A DNA stretch of 64,000 bases, from contig CAIWRI010000102.1 in assembly GCA_903915035.1 (NCBI GenBank), positions 1 to 64,000 of the forward strand, written 5' to 3'. This DNA is from an uncultured Nitrosomonadales bacterium. GTDB taxonomy: Bacteria > Pseudomonadota > Gammaproteobacteria > Burkholderiales > Gallionellaceae. The translations under genes and the position numbers were made by a program. This document shows, in pieces, positions 26,160 to 35,074 of the stretch. The notes beneath the pieces were generated by a model that was given only the letters and a program-made list of their open reading frames with translations, did no database searches and was not told the origin of the DNA. Position 1 is the first letter of the stretch. Every line of letters begins with the position of its first letter.

Positions 26160-29060
26160 ATGTTATCCGTAAAGACAGATTCAGATGTTATTTTCGCTGG
26201 TAGTCCCGATGGGTACATTCAGTGTGGAAAATCTGTTCGCAGTTCAAATTCCGGGCCAACTTTTCCAGGAACAAAAAAGTTTTCTGTCCAAAATAATCGA
26301 TATATTTCCTTCTTAATGCAATCCCTGATTTTAGTCGCAGCTGTATCAGGGTGCAGTAAAACGCAGTCGAGTCAAGACTACTTCAAAGATGCGCAAGGCT
26401 ATCATGTTAAGGGTGATGACAAGTCAGCTGTTATTCAGTTGAAAAATGCATTGCAAAAGGATGCGGGCAATGGTGAAGCACGCTATCTGCTGGGTACCAT
26501 TTACATTAACATCGGAAATCTTGCGGCAGGGGAAGATGAGTTGCACAAGGCGCTTCTAAACGTTCAGGAGAAAGATAAAGTACAAAATGCGCTAGGACAA
26601 ATATATCTCGGGCGAGGAGAATTCCAGAAAATAATTGACGAAATTAATCCTACGCCGCAGATGACGGGGCGGACTTTGGCAGGGCTTTTTGTGTTGCGCG
26701 GAGAGGCCTATCTCGGACTGAAAAAATCCGATGCGGCAAAGACTGCCTTTAATGACTCACTCAAGACAGTACCTGGTTTCGCCGATGCGCTCCTGGGACA
26801 GGCGCGTCTGGCAGCCTTTGGCAATAATCCTGATGAGGCCATGACGCTGGTTGATCAGGTAATTGCCGGCGAATCCGGAAATGTCAAGGCATGGGTGACG
26901 AAAGGTGATCTGTTTCGCGCGCGGTCCGACCTTGGCGGTGCAATGAAAGCCTACAGGCAGGTCTTGATGAGTGATGGTAATAATATTGCTGCCCATTTGA
27001 GTCTGGCATCACTGAATCTTGAGGCCGGCAAGATAGATGCGGCTCAGCAGGAAGTCGATGCTCTTCTTAAAGTGCAGCCAAATAATCTTATGGGAGCATA
27101 TCTGCAGGCCGTATTGCATTTTCGCCAGGGGAAATTTACAGCTGCAAGAGATGAATTACTGCAGGTTTTAAGGAGTGCACCGGATCATATGCCTAGTGTT
27201 CTGCTGATGAGTGCTGTTGATAATGCACTTGGATCTTATGAGGAAGCGCAAAAAAATCTTAGCAGATTTGTCGAAGTATTTCCGAACAATATCTATGCAC
27301 GCAAAAGGCTCGCTGAAACGCAGTTGAAGATGAAACAGCCGGATGCCGCTCTAAAAACGCTTGCGCCACTGTTGAATGAGACACATCAGAATACGCAGGC
27401 CAATGCGATTGCAACAGCGGCTTATATGCAAACGGGTGAGTATGACAAAGCGGCCCAGTATCTGGAAAGTGGCGTTTCTGAAGCCCCTAAAAATGCCTTA
27501 TTGCGTACTCAGTTGGGGCTGAGCCGCCTGGCTGGTGGACAGACTGAACGTGCAGTTGCCGATCTTGAAGCCGCAGCCAAACTTGATCCGGCTCAGCTTA
27601 ATGCAGAGAATATTCTGGCGCTGACTTATCTCGGCAAGAAAGATTACGATCATGCCCTCTCAACTACGCAGACCATGATAAAAAAGGAGCCAAAAAATTC
27701 GGCATTTTATAATCTGCAAGGGGCAGCTTATGTCGGAAAGAAAGACTTTTCAATAGCCAGAAAGTGTTTTGAGACAGCACTTGCTGTTGATGCAGCCAAT
27801 ATTCCGGCGGCGATTAATCTGGGTCAACTGGACATGAAGGATAATCAGCCACAAGTAGCACGTAAACGATTCGAAGATATCCTGGCCATTGACAAAAACA
27901 ATGTTCAGGCGATGTTGTATCTTTCTTTTATTGCAAGTAACGCCGGGCAGGAAAAAGAGTTTGTAGGCTGGCTTGAACGGGCCACGAAAGCCAATCCGGC
28001 TGCGATGCCGCCATGGGTCGGATTGACGGGCTATTATGTGCAACAGAAAAACCAGAAAGAGGCTCTCGCGCAGGCGCAGGCAGCCGTGACTGCGAATCCG
28101 AAGAGTTCAGCCGCTCTGGATTTACTGGGTTCGACTCAGTTTGCGACTGGTCAGACAAAGAGCGCTGTTGCAACATTCACCAGGCTGGTTGAGCTCGTGC
28201 CGAGATCACCGCTCGCATACTACCGACTGGGTATCGCCCAGGCGGTGGATAAAGATGATGTTTCAGCTGCGACTTCGTTTAGCCGTGCGTTGGCGTTGAA
28301 GCCTGATTATGTTGGTGCGGTCAATGCCCTGGTCGCATTGAATATTAGAGGCGGTAAATACAGTGTGGCGCAACGTGCATCGCGAAATTTTCAAACTTTA
28401 TATCCAAAGTCGCCTGAGGGATTGCTACTTGAGGGGGATGTGGAAATGGCGCAGAAGCATTATGAACAGTCCGCAATGCTATATACCCAAGCGCAGAAAG
28501 TTGTGGGAACGACAGCCGGCGCAATCAAACTGCATCGAGCCACAAGCCTTAACGGGAAGGGCGAGCAGGCGGATGTTCTGTTGATGCATTGGCTGAGCTT
28601 ACACCCTGTCGATCAAATTGCTCGAATCTATTTTGCGAGCGAGCTCTTTAATGAAGGCCGCAGTATAGAGGCTACAGAACAATACCAGATACTGCTCGGG
28701 AAGAATCCGGATAATCTCGCTGCACTCAATAACCTTGCCGTGCTGTATCAGAAGGCCAATGATCCAAAAGCGGAAGAAACTGCCCGGCATGCCTATAAGC
28801 TTGCCCCGGGAAGTACTCAAATCATGGATACGTTGGGCTGGATACTGGTAGCACAGAATGATATTAAGGGAGGATTAGACTTGTTGCAAAAAGCTGTATC
28901 CCTGGATTCAGCTGCGCCAACCATCCATTACCACTATGCCGTCGCGCTCGTCAAAGCAGGAGATAAAGTGAAGGCACGCCAGGAACTTAAGCAACTACTT
29001 GATTCAGGAAGTAAATTTTCGGGGATTGATGAGGCGAAAGCACTTCTTGGACAATTGTAA
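26160..29060 (+). CDS. prsT: PEP-CTERM/exosortase system TPR lipoprotein (PrsT-type)
   Basis: Large TPR protein found with exosortase A systems, thought to act in polysaccharide assembly or export in the periplasm. A hydrophobic segment (residues 50-63) ends in a lipobox with Cys65 (LVAAVSGC). The mature part is a long series of about twenty TPR units (many A-x-Y/LG and AxxP motifs). With the ATG at 26160 there is an unusually long 48-residue N-region before the hydrophobic core. An internal ATG (26316) would leave only 12 residues and no positive charge, so the start is uncertain. Total 966 residues, as in the family (around 900). Confidence 0.88.
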   Translation: MLSVKTDSDVIFAGSPDGYIQCGKSVRSSNSGPTFPGTKKFSVQNNRYISFLMQSLILVAAVSGCSKTQSSQDYFKDAQGYHVKGDDKSAVIQLKNALQKDAGNGEARYLLGTIYINIGNLAAGEDELHKALLNVQEKDKVQNALGQIYLGRGEFQKIIDEINPTPQMTGRTLAGLFVLRGEAYLGLKKSDAAKTAFNDSLKTVPGFADALLGQARLAAFGNNPDEAMTLVDQVIAGESGNVKAWVTKGDLFRARSDLGGAMKAYRQVLMSDGNNIAAHLSLASLNLEAGKIDAAQQEVDALLKVQPNNLMGAYLQAVLHFRQGKFTAARDELLQVLRSAPDHMPSVLLMSAVDNALGSYEEAQKNLSRFVEVFPNNIYARKRLAETQLKMKQPDAALKTLAPLLNETHQNTQANAIATAAYMQTGEYDKAAQYLESGVSEAPKNALLRTQLGLSRLAGGQTERAVADLEAAAKLDPAQLNAENILALTYLGKKDYDHALSTTQTMIKKEPKNSAFYNLQGAAYVGKKDFSIARKCFETALAVDAANIPAAINLGQLDMKDNQPQVARKRFEDILAIDKNNVQAMLYLSFIASNAGQEKEFVGWLERATKANPAAMPPWVGLTGYYVQQKNQKEALAQAQAAVTANPKSSAALDLLGSTQFATGQTKSAVATFTRLVELVPRSPLAYYRLGIAQAVDKDDVSAATSFSRALALKPDYVGAVNALVALNIRGGKYSVAQRASRNFQTLYPKSPEGLLLEGDVEMAQKHYEQSAMLYTQAQKVVGTTAGAIKLHRATSLNGKGEQADVLLMHWLSLHPVDQIARIYFASELFNEGRSIEATEQYQILLGKNPDNLAALNNLAVLYQKANDPKAEETARHAYKLAPGSTQIMDTLGWILVAQNDIKGGLDLLQKAVSLDSAAPTIHYHYAVALVKAGDKVKARQELKQLLDSGSKFSGIDEAKALLGQL

Positions 29061-29143
29061 AATTTCCCGACTATGTTGGTTTCTCAAGTATGAAAGTCAA
29101 AATGGCGATATATCATGGATAAAAAATTTATACATGCCCAAAT

Positions 29144-30265
29144 ATGTGCTTTGATGATTTGCCTGAGCGTGTCTGGCTTATGGCAAAAATGGCGGATGTG
29201 ATGAGTGAGCGAGTCATGCCAGTTGAAATAAGATTCCTGATTGAGGCTGCGGCATCAGCCCCATCCGCAGACAATTCGCAGCCTTGGTGTTTTACCTGGG
29301 ATAAGCATATGCTGGAAGTGCGCGCCCAAGGCAGGGCGGGGTCGTTTCCTGTCGATTATCATCCTTCACTACTCGCATACGGTGCCGTTAGTGAGAACCT
29401 TACTCAAGCGCTGAGCGCCTTGGGATTAGGAATGCAGGATTGGTATATAGGTCCGCCTGACGTGGAAGGAAGGTTTGCCTATGGCCCCGTTTCCTCGGCA
29501 GCTGTTCCTGTCCCAACAGCACGACCATGGCTGGAACGCCATACTTCCCGCCAGCGGTTTGATAGCAGCAAACATCTGCCTGATGCTCTCCTTAATGAAC
29601 TTGGCAGGCTTACCCAGAGCCGCTGTACTTGTCGTGTTTTCACTAAACCAGAGCAGATATCAAAAATTGCTCTGCTGGTAAAGCAGGCGGCCCGGATACG
29701 TTTCAGAACTCAGGAATTACATATGGGATTAGCGGGTAGTCTGCGATTCGGCAGTCAACCTGAAGACTACAGGGAAGGATTGAACGTTAACACGCTTGCT
29801 CTTCCACCGGGAGGCAGGTTGCTACTTAAATTAATATCAGATTGGCGGCGCATGCAGCTGTTTAATCGATTTGGACTTTATAAAGCCTTGGCTGCCATTG
29901 AGGCCTCAACATTGGCTGAGTCCACTGCGTTAGTGGCGATCATGGGGCCAATCTCGCCTGTTGATGCACTGGATGCAGGAAGATTATTGCAACGTGTCTG
30001 GCTTCAAGTATCAGCCGGAGGCTATGCGGGGCATCCCTTTTATGTCCTCTCTGATCTTGCAATGAGATTTGCTGATGGCAAGGTGTCTGAAGCACTACAG
30101 ATGGAAGCAAAAAAAACAGTACGGCAGGCAGCTCATTTTTTTGGGGAAGAACGTGGTGTGCTGCATTGTCTCATGAGACTAGGCATGCCAATATCTGATG
30201 GGGAGGTTTCTTCCCGTCTCTCACTGGAGGAGCTGACTTGCAAGGGAATTCGATCCGCACAATAG
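29144..30265 (+). CDS. Nitroreductase-like FMN protein (MoeY N-half type)
   Basis: The N-terminal motif IRFLIEAAASAPSADNSQPW is the FMN-binding start of the nitroreductase superfamily. The middle (ERHTSRQRFDSSKHLPDALL) and the C-terminal WLQVSAGGYAGHPFYVLSDLAMRF fit the larger acg/MoeY-like members. 373 residues. Start uncertain: ATGs also occur at 29180, 29189 and 29201. It lies 83 bp after prsT and shares the neighbourhood with a ThiF-like gene (31440). In Mycobacterium tuberculosis Rv1355c (MoeY) a ThiF domain and a nitroreductase domain are fused, so these two may be split partners. The substrate is unknown. Confidence 0.75.
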   Translation: MCFDDLPERVWLMAKMADVMSERVMPVEIRFLIEAAASAPSADNSQPWCFTWDKHMLEVRAQGRAGSFPVDYHPSLLAYGAVSENLTQALSALGLGMQDWYIGPPDVEGRFAYGPVSSAAVPVPTARPWLERHTSRQRFDSSKHLPDALLNELGRLTQSRCTCRVFTKPEQISKIALLVKQAARIRFRTQELHMGLAGSLRFGSQPEDYREGLNVNTLALPPGGRLLLKLISDWRRMQLFNRFGLYKALAAIEASTLAESTALVAIMGPISPVDALDAGRLLQRVWLQVSAGGYAGHPFYVLSDLAMRFADGKVSEALQMEAKKTVRQAAHFFGEERGVLHCLMRLGMPISDGEVSSRLSLEELTCKGIRSAQ

Positions 30266-30433
30266 TGCCTGCTATTTAAGGGTGCGGTTCTGATTCTACG
30301 CTGGAAGTTGTCGGAATACTTTACATTTAGTCTGTATAAGCGAATAAAAATTTTTAGCTATTTGGGTTATGTTTAAATATAAACTGATTAAAATCATAAA
30401 GATAAAATGGTATTTGGTGGTGTGTTAGTAACG

Positions 30434-30449
30434 TGGCATGGAATATGCT
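30434..30449 (+). promoter_or_regulatory. Sigma-54 (-24/-12) promoter for the PEP-CTERM gene
   Basis: TGGCATGGAATATGCT has GG at 30435-30436 and GC at 30447-30448, exactly 10 bases apart as in the consensus TGGCAC-N5-TTGCA, with TGGCA intact. It lies 54 bp before the ATG at 30503, leaving room for a short leader with AAGGAG at 30491. PEP-CTERM genes in exosortase A genomes are known to depend on the PrsK/PrsR two-component system with sigma-54, which agrees. Confidence 0.7.
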
Positions 30450-30502
30450 TATATTGATGCGGCAAGTACGGTTTATTTTTTCAATATTTCAAGGAGAAAA
30501 TC

Positions 30503-31384
30503 ATGAATAAGCTACTGACAGCAGCGACAATAACACTGTCGCTTTTTGCGACACAGGCCAATGCCGGCATAGTCAACATAGCTGGCGTTACGCTGGCACC
30601 CGGCGCACAATTTTGGGTATCGACGCTCTTTGAGAGTCAGTTGATCAATGTCACAGATACTTTATATGGTGTGGGTTATGTGAACGCGATTAACGGACCG
30701 GCCGGACCAACTTGGACTGATGGTACTAATGGCAAGCAGTTGGCCTATTATTTCAGCGGGTATTCTGTCGATTCATGGTACGGATATGATGGTGCCGCTT
30801 TGGGTTGGCACGGAGGTACCGACAACGGCATAGGCGCTTACACTTTCTCTACGCAAGCTCTGTTGATTGACTTTAGCGGCGGTTCAGTGCAATTCTATGC
30901 TGATGCGGCGGGTACGCTTAACCCGTACAGTACCATCCCGTTAGGGGCTTTGCAGCAGGCCGCCGATATCACTGCCGCTACCTCAGGTACGCTGTGGGCC
31001 GATTATGCAGCGCAAACTTTTGATTATCTGACCAGTCAGGGGTTGCAAATAGGGCACACACTTTATGCCAGTAATGGTGCTTCAAGTGCCAACTCAGGTG
31101 GAACCGGGATTGGATATCTGAATGTTACAGCGGTTTCAGGTGTTGGTGCCGCCAATTCAACCCTGGATACAAATGGTTTTACAACTTTGACTTCCGCTGG
31201 GGTTAATGTTATTGCCGATGCCCAGCTTTATTCGACCTACACTAATACCAATCCGGTAGGATACTGGCCTTTGACTGGCAGCGTAAATTTGAAAACTACT
31301 GCAGTACCGGCACCCGGTTCAATATTTTTATTCGGATTGGGTTTGCTTGGCTTGGGTGTAATAGCTCGCAAGCGTACCGCATGA
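30503..31384 (+). CDS. PEP-CTERM sorting domain protein
   Basis: Surface protein substrate for exosortase A. Signal peptide residues 1-21 (cleavage after ATQANA). The mature part is rich in Gly, Thr, Ser, Asn and aromatic residues with no recognised domain. The C-terminus is a classic tripartite tail: PAPG at about 269-272 in place of the usual PEP, a 15-16 residue hydrophobic helix (FLFGLGLLGLGVIA) and the basic end RKRTA. 293 residues. It has its own sigma-54-type promoter and a strong terminator. The function of the body is unknown. Confidence 0.9.
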   Translation: MNKLLTAATITLSLFATQANAGIVNIAGVTLAPGAQFWVSTLFESQLINVTDTLYGVGYVNAINGPAGPTWTDGTNGKQLAYYFSGYSVDSWYGYDGAALGWHGGTDNGIGAYTFSTQALLIDFSGGSVQFYADAAGTLNPYSTIPLGALQQAADITAATSGTLWADYAAQTFDYLTSQGLQIGHTLYASNGASSANSGGTGIGYLNVTAVSGVGAANSTLDTNGFTTLTSAGVNVIADAQLYSTYTNTNPVGYWPLTGSVNLKTTAVPAPGSIFLFGLGLLGLGVIARKRTA

Positions 31385-31413
31385 ATATTTGAATACTTTT
31401 ACACGTAAGTTTC

Positions 31414-31441
31414 AAGCCGGCTGTACACAGCCGGTTTTTTT
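31414..31441 (+). terminator. Terminator of the PEP-CTERM gene
   Basis: CCGGCTG/CAGCCGG stem (31417-31423 with 31428-31434), tetraloop TACA, extended by A-T pairs, followed by seven Ts. It stands between the PEP-CTERM gene and the convergent ThiF-like gene, whose stop codon is at 31440. Confidence 0.88.
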
Positions 31442-32309
31442 ATTTGCGAAGATTATTCAGCAGGCGGCGGGCAACTACTAGCGATAGTCTCTGGAGTGGA
31501 TTATTATTACCCCAAGGGCGCCAGGTGTGTGCCATTCGGTTAGTATAGGCATCGAAATGCATGCCATGAGGTGCCGGTTTGACTTCACCCCTGTTTAGAA
31601 GAATTTTCAGCGCCTGCGCTGAAGCGATGCCGGCGCATAGTTGGCAGGCAATCGTAGTTGATGGTCCTCTGTGCTCTTCGAGGTTGACTGTGCTCTTGTC
31701 GGCAAGATAACCCATATGCAACCTCGCGGGCGCAAGACCGATCAAAAAGCGTAATGCCTTTTCTTTTTCGGTAAGGTCTCCCATACGAAAATATTCTTCA
31801 AAAGTCATCCCGCCTGGCATAAAACAAAGCAATGCAGCACCCATGCCCAAGGGGGCGGCCGTGATAGCAGGAATATCATGTTGTGCACAAGCTGAAAATA
31901 CGGCCTGTCTGATTGAAAAAACGAAAAAATCCAGACCGTCGACGTAAAGATCAATACCCCTAAGAAATTCCTGCAAATTGTCCTGTGTGACGCCAGTCGT
32001 AAATAATTTAATCTCAATGTCGGGGTTGATGTCACGAGCCATGTCGGCAAGTACTTCAACTTTGCGCTTGCCAAGGCTGGAGATGGTTGCGCCTACCTGC
32101 CGGTTGAAATTAGGTATCTCAAATGTGTCTAAATCCGCGATATGAAAAGTACCTATGCCCAAGCGCGCAAGCGTTAACAAATGAACCCCCCCCACGCCCC
32201 CCATTCCTGCGATGGCGATTCGCTTACAACGCAAAGCTTCCTGCTCTTCCTGGGTGACCCAGCCTATATTGCGTGAGAAGGCTTCAACATAGGAAAAAGA
32301 ATGTCTCAT
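31440..32309 (-). CDS. ThiF/MoeB-like E1 adenylyltransferase
   Basis: Activates a carboxyl group by adenylation in the E1-like family. Residues ~32-48 IAGMGGVGGVHLLTLARLG form the ATP loop. ADLDTFEIPNFNRQ has the Arg/Asn finger, and LGKRKVEVLADMARDINPDIEI and GLDFFVFSIRQ complete the domain. It lacks an obvious CxxC zinc pair of the ThiF/MoeB kind (only CQLC in TTIACQLCAG). 289 residues. No small ubiquitin-like partner (ThiS/MoaD) is nearby. It lies 5 bp after an N-acyl amino acid synthase and so is co-transcribed with it. It resembles the ThiF half of MoeY-like proteins, with the nitroreductase half at 29144. Confidence 0.85.
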   Translation of the reverse strand: MRHSFSYVEAFSRNIGWVTQEEQEALRCKRIAIAGMGGVGGVHLLTLARLGIGTFHIADLDTFEIPNFNRQVGATISSLGKRKVEVLADMARDINPDIEIKLFTTGVTQDNLQEFLRGIDLYVDGLDFFVFSIRQAVFSACAQHDIPAITAAPLGMGAALLCFMPGGMTFEEYFRMGDLTEKEKALRFLIGLAPARLHMGYLADKSTVNLEEHRGPSTTIACQLCAGIASAQALKILLNRGEVKPAPHGMHFDAYTNRMAHTWRPWGNNNPLQRLSLVVARRLLNNLRK

Positions 32310-32314
32310 ATTAT

Positions 32315-33082
32315 TTAACCAGTTGTTTTTAGTCGTCCGAGGATACCTATCTCATCTTCTTTGGTAAAGAAATAAGGGTAAAGTGATTTTTCGCCTCCTG
32401 CCTTTTCCATGAGTCCGCCAAATTTTTCAATCTGCTCGGTTACATAGGAAAAATTAGTGCGCAGAAGTACAGAGGGCGCATTGACACGTTGGCAGATTTT
32501 TTCCCTGCCAATCTGAGTGAAGCCGAGCATTTTTTCGTAAAATCTGACATGGCGTGGATTGACTTCAACGACACCATCCGTTTTTCCGAAAACGCCATAG
32601 GGGTAAAGATAAGCAATATGAAAAAGGCTGGCCAGAACCCGCATGGACTTGATCTTGGGATCTACAGCAAATTTATTATATTCGCAGAGCTTTCGACCTT
32701 CATGGCGGAGCGTATTAAGCACTTCAGAATACATAGCATCTGCGAATAATCCAGAATCCGAATCCAGACCGATTGACATTGTAGCTATAGTTGCATTTTC
32801 ACTCCCGGAAACAAGAAGAGTAATGCGGTTTGGTTGATGCGTAGCAATTTCACCCGTTTCATAACCACGCCATGAATACATTTTATTGATGAGGATGCTG
32901 GCTGACTCTAGGCGTTCATGTGTATTGGCGAGGCGGATCCTGAATTCCTTGTATTCATCGTGCTGCTCATTTACTCCATCCAACTCGGGTGTGTTGAGAC
33001 TAACGGGGGTTAGTTCGTTTGGAACGATGTCGAAGAAGGATGCAATTACATCTCCCCCATTATTCGATTTTGAATAGAGCAT
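32315..33082 (-). CDS. N-acyl amino acid synthase, FeeM type, copy 1
   Basis: GNAT-fold enzyme of the FeeM family, expected to join a long-chain acyl group (from acyl-ACP) to an amino acid. Motifs are KMYSWRGYETG, EYNKFAVDPKIK and FHIAYLYPYGVFGKTDGVVEVNPRHVRFYEKMLGF, with RVNAPSVLLR near the end. 255 residues. Published work (Craig, Cherry and Brady, 2011) tied long-chain N-acyl amino acid synthases to PEP-CTERM/exosortase systems, and this gene sits beside one. It has a tandem paralogue 246 bp upstream. Confidence 0.88.
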   Translation of the reverse strand: MLYSKSNNGGDVIASFFDIVPNELTPVSLNTPELDGVNEQHDEYKEFRIRLANTHERLESASILINKMYSWRGYETGEIATHQPNRITLLVSGSENATIATMSIGLDSDSGLFADAMYSEVLNTLRHEGRKLCEYNKFAVDPKIKSMRVLASLFHIAYLYPYGVFGKTDGVVEVNPRHVRFYEKMLGFTQIGREKICQRVNAPSVLLRTNFSYVTEQIEKFGGLMEKAGGEKSLYPYFFTKEDEIGILGRLKTTG

Positions 33083-33328
33083 AATAATTTTGAAAATTTC
33101 AGCAAGTTTATTTAATTATAATTTATAGTATGAAGATAAATTTATTTTATAACTCCAAGCTTATGGAAACTCGTATTCTTTAATTCTAAGGAAAATATAA
33201 ATAAAACTATATAATTAGAAAAAATACAGTTTTATGAATTTGAAAATAAATAGATAAAATTAAAACCTAGCATTGTCTAAATCTAGCATGAAAAAATTAA
33301 AAAAACAAGTGTTGTCGAGTTTTTAATT
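33083..33328. other. AT-rich gap between the two synthase copies
   Basis: About 245 bp, strikingly AT-rich with runs of A and T and no gene. It probably holds the promoter for the copy 1 / ThiF pair; no specific motif is convincing. Confidence 0.5.
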
Positions 33329-34063
33329 TCAAATTAAATTATTTCTAAGGTGTGTGAGTATAATATCTTCTTCAGATTTAGAGAAAAAATATGGAAAGAG
33401 TGACTTGTCGGCGGCAGACTTTTCTATCATCCCGCCAAATTTGTTAATCTGTGTAGCTACGTGGGAAAAATCAGACAGCAACAGCACAGCAGGGGCATTG
33501 ACACGTAAGCAGGTTTTTTCGGAACCGATTCGAGTAAAGCCGAGTTTCTTTTCATAGAAGTTAGCATGTCTTGGGTTGACTTCAATTACACCATCCGAAT
33601 TATTCAGAATACGATGAAGGTAAAGGTACATGATGTGGAACATGCTTGCTAACAGAGGTCTTGATTTCATACCAGGTTCCATCGCTAGACTGTGATATTC
33701 ACCAATACGTTTACCCTGGTTTCGTAGAATATTCAATTCTTCCGGGAACAGTTCATCAGCTAATAACCCTTTGTTGGAATCTGAGTTTATGGACAATGTC
33801 CCGACAGTTTTTTCAGCTGAATAGGCAATAATGGTGATTTTATCTTTACCGGTGTCCTGAATTCTGCTTGTTTCATAGCCGCGCCATGAATACATTTTAG
33901 TGAGAAGTTGATTAGCTGATTTATGATGACAATAGTTTTGAGCTATTCTGAACTTTATAGTCTGGTATCTGGAGTCTGAAGAGCTTGAATGAACAGCAAT
34001 ATCGGCAAGTTTTGCCCCTGTTTTTTTAATATAAAAATCAAGCGTAGAATCCATATGGCACAA
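33329..34063 (-). CDS. N-acyl amino acid synthase, FeeM type, copy 2
   Basis: 244 residues, parallel to copy 1 through the whole length: KMYSWRGYETSR, EYHSLAMEPGMK, IMYLYLHRILNNSDGVIEVNPRHANFYEKKLGF, RVNAPAVLLLSDFSHVATQI, and the same ending SLFPYFFSKSEEDIIL. The N-terminal ~40 residues differ. Two copies side by side, with different N-termini, suggest different amino acid or acyl preferences. The protein region is AT-richer than the EPS genes around it. Confidence 0.88.
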   Translation of the reverse strand: MCHMDSTLDFYIKKTGAKLADIAVHSSSSDSRYQTIKFRIAQNYCHHKSANQLLTKMYSWRGYETSRIQDTGKDKITIIAYSAEKTVGTLSINSDSNKGLLADELFPEELNILRNQGKRIGEYHSLAMEPGMKSRPLLASMFHIMYLYLHRILNNSDGVIEVNPRHANFYEKKLGFTRIGSEKTCLRVNAPAVLLLSDFSHVATQINKFGGMIEKSAADKSLFPYFFSKSEEDIILTHLRNNLI

Positions 34064-34250
34064 GGCGTCATCCGTAATAATATATTAGTACAGTAGCGTA
34101 TTTTGCGAAACTTAATTTTGACTCTGCTTTGTATGATGAGTGAAAATAACTCTGTTGTACAGGTCAAGTAGCTCTGAGAAAAAATCTGCATTACAAGTAG
34201 CTTTTGAAGCATGATATGCAATTATATTTCGCAGACATATGTGATAATAT

Positions 34251-35033
34251 ATGCACATACATTATTTAGCAAGTAGAATGAAAGAATCTATGGATAATCA
34301 TATCGAAAATCTTCTTTCTGGATTAAGTGCTTTGGTATCTTTTCAGTATTCAGGTCAAAGTCTGGATGATAATTTACAATTGATGGCGGCGATGGCTGCG
34401 AAAGTTCTTGACGTTGAAAATTGTTCCATTATGCTGACTGGTGAAGCTTTGACGCTGCGAGTCTACGCAAATTTTGGTCAGCTATCTTCTGATGCCTATA
34501 AAGAATATGTGAGTAAGGGGGTAGGGATTTCAGGCCATGTTTTAGCTACTGGAAAGTCGCTTATGATAGAGGATATTAATACTTCCGAATTTTCCAAATT
34601 TGCAAGATATCCATCAAATTCTGTAAGGAGTCTGATATGCACCCCGATTTTGATTAACGAAATCGTTCTGGGCGTTATTAATATTAACGGATCGAAACGC
34701 ATGCAACCTTTTGATTCAGATGATCTGAATGCAATGGTAGTGATAGCAGCATTTACGGGTAGAGTCATTCAGGTGTTGCAACTACAGAGTACTCTGAACT
34801 CTCGTTTTGCTCAAATGTCGTTGGGAGAACGGTCTGAAAAAGACAATAAGAAAAATCTGATTAATGATGCTCAAAATCCTGAAAAAATGGCTAAAATTCT
34901 CGCCAAATCATTTTATAGGGAAATGATAAGTGCTGGTTTTGCTCCCGGCCAGATTATAAATGCAGCCTCTGAAATTATTTCAGAATTGAGCATAAATCTG
35001 CGCAAGCATCAGGGGCGCATCAAACGCAATTGA
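34251..35033 (+). CDS. GAF domain protein
   Basis: A GAF domain fills residues ~20-180 (VENCSIMLTGEALTLRVYANFG, GVGISGHVLATGKSLMIEDI, SLICTPILINEIVLGVINI). A Lys/Asn-rich linker then leads to a helical C-terminal piece (PEKMAKILAKSFYREMISAGFAPGQIINAASEIISEL) that has no known output motif. 260 residues from the ATG at 34251; ATGs at 34278 and 34290 are alternatives. It is divergent from the copy 2 synthase and may sense a small molecule, possibly the synthase product; this is inference from location. Confidence 0.75.
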   Translation: MHIHYLASRMKESMDNHIENLLSGLSALVSFQYSGQSLDDNLQLMAAMAAKVLDVENCSIMLTGEALTLRVYANFGQLSSDAYKEYVSKGVGISGHVLATGKSLMIEDINTSEFSKFARYPSNSVRSLICTPILINEIVLGVININGSKRMQPFDSDDLNAMVVIAAFTGRVIQVLQLQSTLNSRFAQMSLGERSEKDNKKNLINDAQNPEKMAKILAKSFYREMISAGFAPGQIINAASEIISELSINLRKHQGRIKRN

Positions 35034-35074
35034 TCTTGAAGCTATTGCGCAATTTTCAGTCAAGAGTAGTTTGA

